In this document: one piece after another, positions 61,824 to 64,000 of the stretch
Layout of the letters: every line of letters begins with the position of its first letter
Position numbering within the stretch: the stretch's first letter is position 1
From: Spirodela intermedia
Taxonomy: Eukaryota > Streptophyta > Magnoliopsida > Alismatales > Araceae
Assembly: GCA_902729315.2 (NCBI GenBank)
Contig: LR746268.1
Span: 7,981,501-8,045,500, forward strand
Direction of reading: 5' to 3'
DNA length: 64,000 bases
The notes under the pieces: generated by a model
Told to the model about the DNA's origin: nothing
What the model saw: the letters and a program-made list of their open reading frames with translations, nothing else
Database searches by the model: none
Position numbers and translations under genes: made by a program

Positions 61824-63500
61824 TGAGTGACCTTGTGATGAAAAGAAAAATCTTAGGTCAATTCATATATAGACTTCACATATTGTGTTATAAGATATGT
61901 TGACACATATACATATAGGTAGAACATCAGAAGCAAACTAGAAAATATAGGAACCTAATTTATCCCCTCCTCTTGATACTTCACTTGGCCACATCAAACC
62001 TAACACTACATTCTAAGATTTTTATGGATGCCCATTTTACATGTCATTTTAATTGTAGATTGTGTGCTTCAAAAACTTTTCATTTAATTAAAATTGAATG
62101 TACGATTTTTATGAATTTTATGATTTGTTCACAATTGTAACCCTTTTGATTTTGTTTTTGGATTTAATATCTTTTCATTCATTTATGAGATAATCAAGTA
62201 AATTAAGAAACATTTTCATACAAGATGTCAATTCTAAAGTGTAAAACGTTCCCTAGTAAATAGACATTTCATTAAAGGGCAAATCATACAACATCTTAAT
62301 AGGTAGAGGCTGCCATTGTGTTAATTTTTGGAGCCTTTGTAATTTGAATAATGAAAAAATATCTAGAAGGAAAAATAAAATTTTACTCTTCAGAAATTAT
62401 TCTAAAAGATAAGAAAGGTATCAAGAGAACATTTTCCTAACCATTAGAAAAGTTTCATGTGACTTTGGGATTGAATGAATGACTCAAAGTGTCTCTTTAT
62501 GTTTGTTGGAAGTGAGTTGACTAATTAATTAGAGGGTATTTGACACTTAATGAGAAAGAAACAACAAAAGGATAATGCGGTAATAATTTCAATGATCAAT
62601 GATAGCTTATCCATTGGGTTTATAAAGTTCAACTCCTTTGAAAGACTAGAGTTGACTCACTTGGTGTGAGAAATGAAAAAGTATTAGTGAGTTAACTCAT
62701 GAAGAAATATTTTTTCTTCTTATTTAAGGAAGATAGTCAACTCATCTAATTGGAAGAGATTTGATCTAAATTATCGCAAAAGTAAACCTGTCAATTAATC
62801 TAGAAAGAACAAGCATGAGTTGAAGAAAACATATTCAATGGTAAAATGATAATTTTTCATTCAAAAATACTCAAACATCTTTGTGACCCTTGAAAATGTT
62901 TGATTATATTGCAAATCCTCATATAATTTTTCGATTTTTTATACTTTTTATAGGTTTTTTTTAAAAAATGAAATTCCCTCACCCTAGTAAGTGAGACACT
63001 ATTGGTGACTCATATGCAAATATGCAAGTTAGAAGAGCAACACTACAAGACTAAATAAGAAAAATAAAAAAAGCAACACTACTCCTAAACTAGCCTTTTG
63101 AGTGCACTTTAACCACTTGGTTAATGGATTTAAGACTCCAAATGCTTTGATGATTATGATGATAGATAAAAGAGTTGTTGGATAGGATTTTTGATTGTGG
63201 AATTAAGTACTGATTGCTAAGGAGGAAAGTCCGATGAAATCTAAAGTCAACACAAAGGGTAAAACTAGTAATTTTATATTCTTATGACCCTTGAAATTTC
63301 TTGAGATGATTGCTTATGCTCTAAAATGATTTATGCAATTGACTAAGTATTTTTATAGATTTTTACCTACATATTTTATAATGTCCTAATTTAGGTGTTA
63401 ACCCAAGGCAACATAAGATGATTGTTGGGGCATGACAAAAAATGACCAAAATGAATTATTTGTTGGACATGTTGTTTTCACAAAATGATATGATTTAGAT
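61821..63500. other. AT-rich DNA, unclassified
   Basis: No open frame of note and no domain recognised. Probably decayed transposon sequence, judged by composition and by the copia-like end that follows. Confidence 0.35.
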
Positions 63501-63619
63501 TATCAAAACTAGCATTTAAAAAGAAAGAAAAATCAAAGAAAAATCATGAACATAAAACAGAACACTATGTTAAAAGGATCTATGGAAAATTAAGATCAAG
63601 GGTTGATGCAAATGCAAAG

Positions 63620-63712
63620 CAATTAAGGGTGAAACTAGATCATCACCATGAAGCTTTTGTAGTGAGAAATCAGAAGACTGAAGTCTTCACGAAGCCTTTA
63701 ATTGAACTCTGA
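63620..63712 (+). mobile_element. Possible Ty1/copia RNase H C-terminal remnant
   Basis: In one frame: HHHEAFVVRNQKTEVFTKPL, then IEL and a stop. The VFTKPL core resembles the D-x-FTKPL motif at the C-terminal end of copia RNase H. It is short and unsupported by neighbouring domains, so it could be chance. Confidence 0.35.
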
Positions 63713-64000
63713 ATGATAAAACATTCTATTTTGTATTTCAAGAATGCTTGAACGCAAGCTTCATATATCTTTAACTTAGATGAGATTAGTTGATGCTATA
63801 TTGTTTAGCCTTCCATCATTATGAATTTCAAAAAGAAGGTTACATCTTCTTTACTTGGCCCCTTGTATATGTGAATATGGAAGAGAGAAGTGGGTCTCCT
63901 TAAACCCTAAAGTCATGAATTAATTTCCTCTTATAAAGTTGTGAATTTAGAAGATTATTTCTTAGTGATGTCTTGAATTCACTAGAACTATTAAATCCAA

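Overview
The window is nuclear DNA of a flowering plant. Four intron-containing genes of plant-specific families are complete or nearly so, with GT-AG introns whose phases all resolve, and degenerate Ty1/copia and Ty3/gypsy retrotransposons fill the space between them. Exons are rich in G/C at third codon positions while the repeat blocks are very AT-rich. That contrast, and the many long CT/GA microsatellites, would fit a non-grass monocot or an early-diverging angiosperm, but the species cannot be fixed from the sequence.

Layout. 1-5.8 kb: a 5'-truncated DGD1 gene (chloroplast galactolipid synthesis) on +. 7.8-10.1 kb: an intact five-exon ALMT anion-channel gene on -, convergent with DGD1. 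13.5-34.9 kb: an AT-rich repeat block. It holds a tandem array of a 160/161-bp unit carrying a perfect inverted repeat in some units; copies of an unidentified dispersed repeat (called family A here), one apparently split by a 1.7-kb insertion; a decayed copia element with both LTRs (21.7-28.3 kb); and a decayed gypsy element with both LTRs (28.9-34.9 kb, -). The gypsy element sits in intron 1 of a second, dead ALMT copy (exons 3 and 2 on its left, exon 1 on its right), so the region began as a tandem ALMT duplication. 38.9-43.3 kb: a LONESOME HIGHWAY-type bHLH gene on + with a basic 35-codon upstream ORF. 45.6-48.3 kb: a BEL1-like TALE homeodomain gene on -, convergent with the bHLH gene. 54.0-54.3 kb: a possible 71-aa protein gene on -. 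59.2-64 kb: a second AT-rich block with an inverted family-A copy and a small copia remnant.

The genes do not form a pathway. They act separately in plastid membrane lipid synthesis, organic-anion transport, vascular/root patterning and leaf/meristem patterning. The most informative parts are the history of the ALMT duplicate (pseudogene, gypsy insertion, asymmetric C-to-T decay of the two LTRs), the hairpin-bearing tandem array, the family-A repeat and the bHLH upstream ORF. Coordinates of gene exons are base-precise from splice-site and frame checks; transposon domain limits are approximate because their frames are broken.
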